Source: Alphaproteobacteria bacterium (lineage in GTDB: Bacteria; Pseudomonadota; Alphaproteobacteria; CAAHEQ01; UBA3637). Taken from it: DNA of 6,606 nt. Below are positions 5,417 through 6,606 of the stretch, piece by piece; the first letter of the stretch is position 1, and every line of letters starts with the position of its first letter. The DNA is taken from NCBI GenBank assembly GCA_017513365.1, contig JAFXFY010000136.1:1-6606 (forward strand). Direction: 5' to 3'. The position numbers and the translations under genes were made by a program. The notes under the pieces are model-generated. The model searched no databases and had not been told where the DNA came from. It saw only the letters and a program-made list of their open reading frames with translations.

Positions 5417-6391
5417 ATGAAAAAAACCTTACAACATTTAGCCATTATCGCTTCTACCTTTGTCAGCGTTGCGTGTAATGCCACACATACGCCGACTTAT
5501 TCTCCTCTTATCCCATCTCAAGGCAGTGCCGGTAAAAATCCGGACATACCTAACAATGATAATTTTCGAGGAACACCGGCATTTAAAGAAACAACTGAAT
5601 ATAATTTACTCAGAACCAAGCTGTTAAATGCTTGGATGCCTATGTGCGAATTAACCGAGGGATTTTATCCTTATATTTACAGATGTTCTGCAGGACAACC
5701 AACTGTTGGTATTGGCACAAATATGGTGGCTTGCAGTATTCCATTAAGCGATATGCCTTTATATACAACAGGTGGCAAACGGTTAAGTACTGCCCAAGTT
5801 AAAAATTGGATGAGCAAAACCAGTGGAAAATCAAAACTTCAATGCAGACAATTGGCACGGTCTTTAGGATATCGGGGTATTTCTCACGCTGATGCAGAAC
5901 AGTTAGCCCATAAAGAAGCCGCTTTAAAAGTTGACTTAGTACATGACGAAATGTTAAGAAGACATGGCATGGAACTATTTGATCAACCATTACCCATTCA
6001 AGTATTAATTTTGGATTTGGCTTATCAACGCGGACATAATGGTGTTTTCAGAAATAATGCTTTATGGAATTGTTTAAAAAATAAAGATTATGTTAATGCT
6101 CATAGATATGTGGTTTGTTGCACGAACAAAAACCGTAATACCATTAAACGAACGTTGGTTAATTTAGCACACAGCTGTAAACAAGGTCTTAACCCAACCC
6201 CTCAACTGGCAACATTGGGACATTTTAATATCAGATTCAATCCACTTGATTTAACCCGTGGCATTTTTACGATTGCTAATACAAACTACAATTCTCCCAA
6301 AAATACTTCGGTTCGATCAGACCCTAAAAACGCTTCAAAAAGGTCTCGTCATGCCGCCCCTAAACGCACTAGACGCGGCAGACACGGATAG
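5417..6391 (+). CDS. Secreted GH24 (T4-type) lysozyme-like protein with a catalytic-site cysteine
   Basis: This 324-residue protein probably cuts peptidoglycan or once did. Residues 1-19 form a signal peptide (MKK, then a hydrophobic core ending SVA) before Cys20; the lipobox is imperfect, so ordinary cleavage or lipidation are both possible. Residues 77-101 align without gaps to the T4 lysozyme active site: Glu81-Gly starts it, Thr96 ends it, and GIG follows. The catalytic Asp20 position is Cys90, giving E-8-C-5-T. The rest fits the family: SHADAEQLAHKEA near 156-168, QVLILDLAYQRG near 195-206 and NALWNCLKNKDYVNAH near 214-229. Eight cysteines follow the leader (77, 90, 106, 143, 219, 234, 235, 254), suggesting periplasmic disulfides. 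The last 30 residues are rich in Lys/Arg. It has its own promoter and terminator, ends in tandem TAG codons, and no holin or spanin is next to it, so it need not be a phage lysis gene. Confidence 0.72.
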   Translation: MKKTLQHLAIIASTFVSVACNATHTPTYSPLIPSQGSAGKNPDIPNNDNFRGTPAFKETTEYNLLRTKLLNAWMPMCELTEGFYPYIYRCSAGQPTVGIGTNMVACSIPLSDMPLYTTGGKRLSTAQVKNWMSKTSGKSKLQCRQLARSLGYRGISHADAEQLAHKEAALKVDLVHDEMLRRHGMELFDQPLPIQVLILDLAYQRGHNGVFRNNALWNCLKNKDYVNAHRYVVCCTNKNRNTIKRTLVNLAHSCKQGLNPTPQLATLGHFNIRFNPLDLTRGIFTIANTNYNSPKNTSVRSDPKNASKRSRHAAPKRTRRGRHG

Positions 6392-6407
6392 TAGAGCACA
6401 CAAAAAC

Positions 6408-6439
6408 AAACCTCTTACAAAAAGATAAGAGGTTTTTAT
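6408..6439 (+). terminator. Rho-independent terminator of the lysozyme-like gene
   Basis: AAACCTCTTA (6408-6417) and TAAGAGGTTT (6426-6435) form a perfect ten-pair stem around an eight-base A-rich loop, running into a U-rich tract. It sits 16 bases after the stop codon. The A-rich left flank could also support weak termination in the other direction. Confidence 0.88.
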
Positions 6440-6468
6440 TTTGATTTCAATATGTTATTTTGAACCAA

Positions 6469-6497
6469 TTGCCTTTTTTCATATTTTGAGGTATAAT
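6469..6497 (+). promoter_or_regulatory. Sigma70-type promoter of the gene starting at 6531
   Basis: TTGCCT (6469-6474), a 17-base spacer and a perfect TATAAT (6492-6497) lie 33 bases before the next start codon. The design is nearly the same as the promoter at 5358-5386. Confidence 0.72.
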
Positions 6498-6530
6498 ATA
6501 AGAAGAAGATGTATTTTTGGAGGTAATTTT

Positions 6531-6606
6531 ATGAGTTTAAAACATCAAATTTTGCAATTAAGCGCTCTCAGTGTGGCGGCGACCTCTTTATTTGGCATGC
6601 CAAAAA
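6531..6606 (+). CDS. Start of an unidentified, probably exported protein (runs off the right edge)
   Basis: Only 25 codons are visible. The ATG at 6531 follows a strong GGAGG Shine-Dalgarno site (6519-6523) with a seven-base gap, and a consensus-like promoter lies upstream, so this is very likely a real gene start. The peptide begins MSLKHQILQLSALSVAATSL and continues FGMPK. One early lysine and histidine are followed by a hydrophobic, Ala/Ser/Leu-rich stretch, as in a signal peptide or membrane helix. I do not recognise the family and the mature part is outside the window. It follows a terminator and so is a separate transcription unit from the lysozyme-like gene. Confidence 0.7.
   Translation, partial: MSLKHQILQLSALSVAATSLFGMPK

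Noticed and set aside
5417..6606. Prophage lysis cassette
   Set aside because: No holin, spanin, terminase or structural gene is visible, and the lysozyme-like gene has its own promoter and terminator.

Overview
The window looks like chromosomal DNA from an AT-rich alphaproteobacterium, probably an anaerobic or fermentative, host-associated one. This rests on two things. First, ssb lies directly upstream of gyrA, and the GyrA N-terminus has the alphaproteobacterial-type NFGSMDGD variant. Second, there is a complete operon for a sodium-pumping, biotin-dependent decarboxylase, which suits fermentative growth on carboxylates. Taxonomy is inferred from motifs and gene order only; no search was run. 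Coding DNA is moderately AT-rich, and the intergenic gaps are strongly AT-rich with long A and T runs.

Layout. Positions 1-553 (minus): 5' part of gyrA, running off the left edge. 603-1073 (minus): ssb, 49 bases upstream of gyrA and probably co-transcribed with it. 1074-1283: gap with three A-tracts spaced about 20 bases apart behind ssb, and a terminator for the genes to its right. 1284-5193 (minus): a tight four-gene operon read oadG (55 codons, easily missed), oadA, oadB, then a TPR protein. 5194-5416: divergent promoter region. 5417-6391 (plus): a secreted GH24 (T4-type) lysozyme-like protein, ended by a strong terminator. 6531 to the right edge (plus): the start of another gene with its own consensus-like promoter and a possible signal peptide.

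How the genes work together. OadA carries the carboxyltransferase and biotin domains, OadG is a one-helix membrane anchor, and OadB is the multi-pass membrane subunit that decarboxylates carboxybiotin and exports Na+. Together they should convert oxaloacetate to pyruvate and CO2 while building a sodium gradient. The genes are joined by Shine-Dalgarno sites inside the preceding gene's end, by an ATGA stop/start overlap, and by a stop codon that is part of the next gene's Shine-Dalgarno site. The TPR gene is tied to this set in the same way, so a role in pump assembly or regulation is possible but unproven.

The most unusual items are the lysozyme-like protein, where cysteine replaces the catalytic aspartate of T4 lysozyme while the E-8-x-5-T spacing is exact, the divergent OadA active-site motifs, and the reduced OadG without its usual C-terminal histidines. 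I see no CRISPR array, tRNA, rRNA, insertion sequence or phage cassette, and no clear sign of an undescribed multi-gene system.
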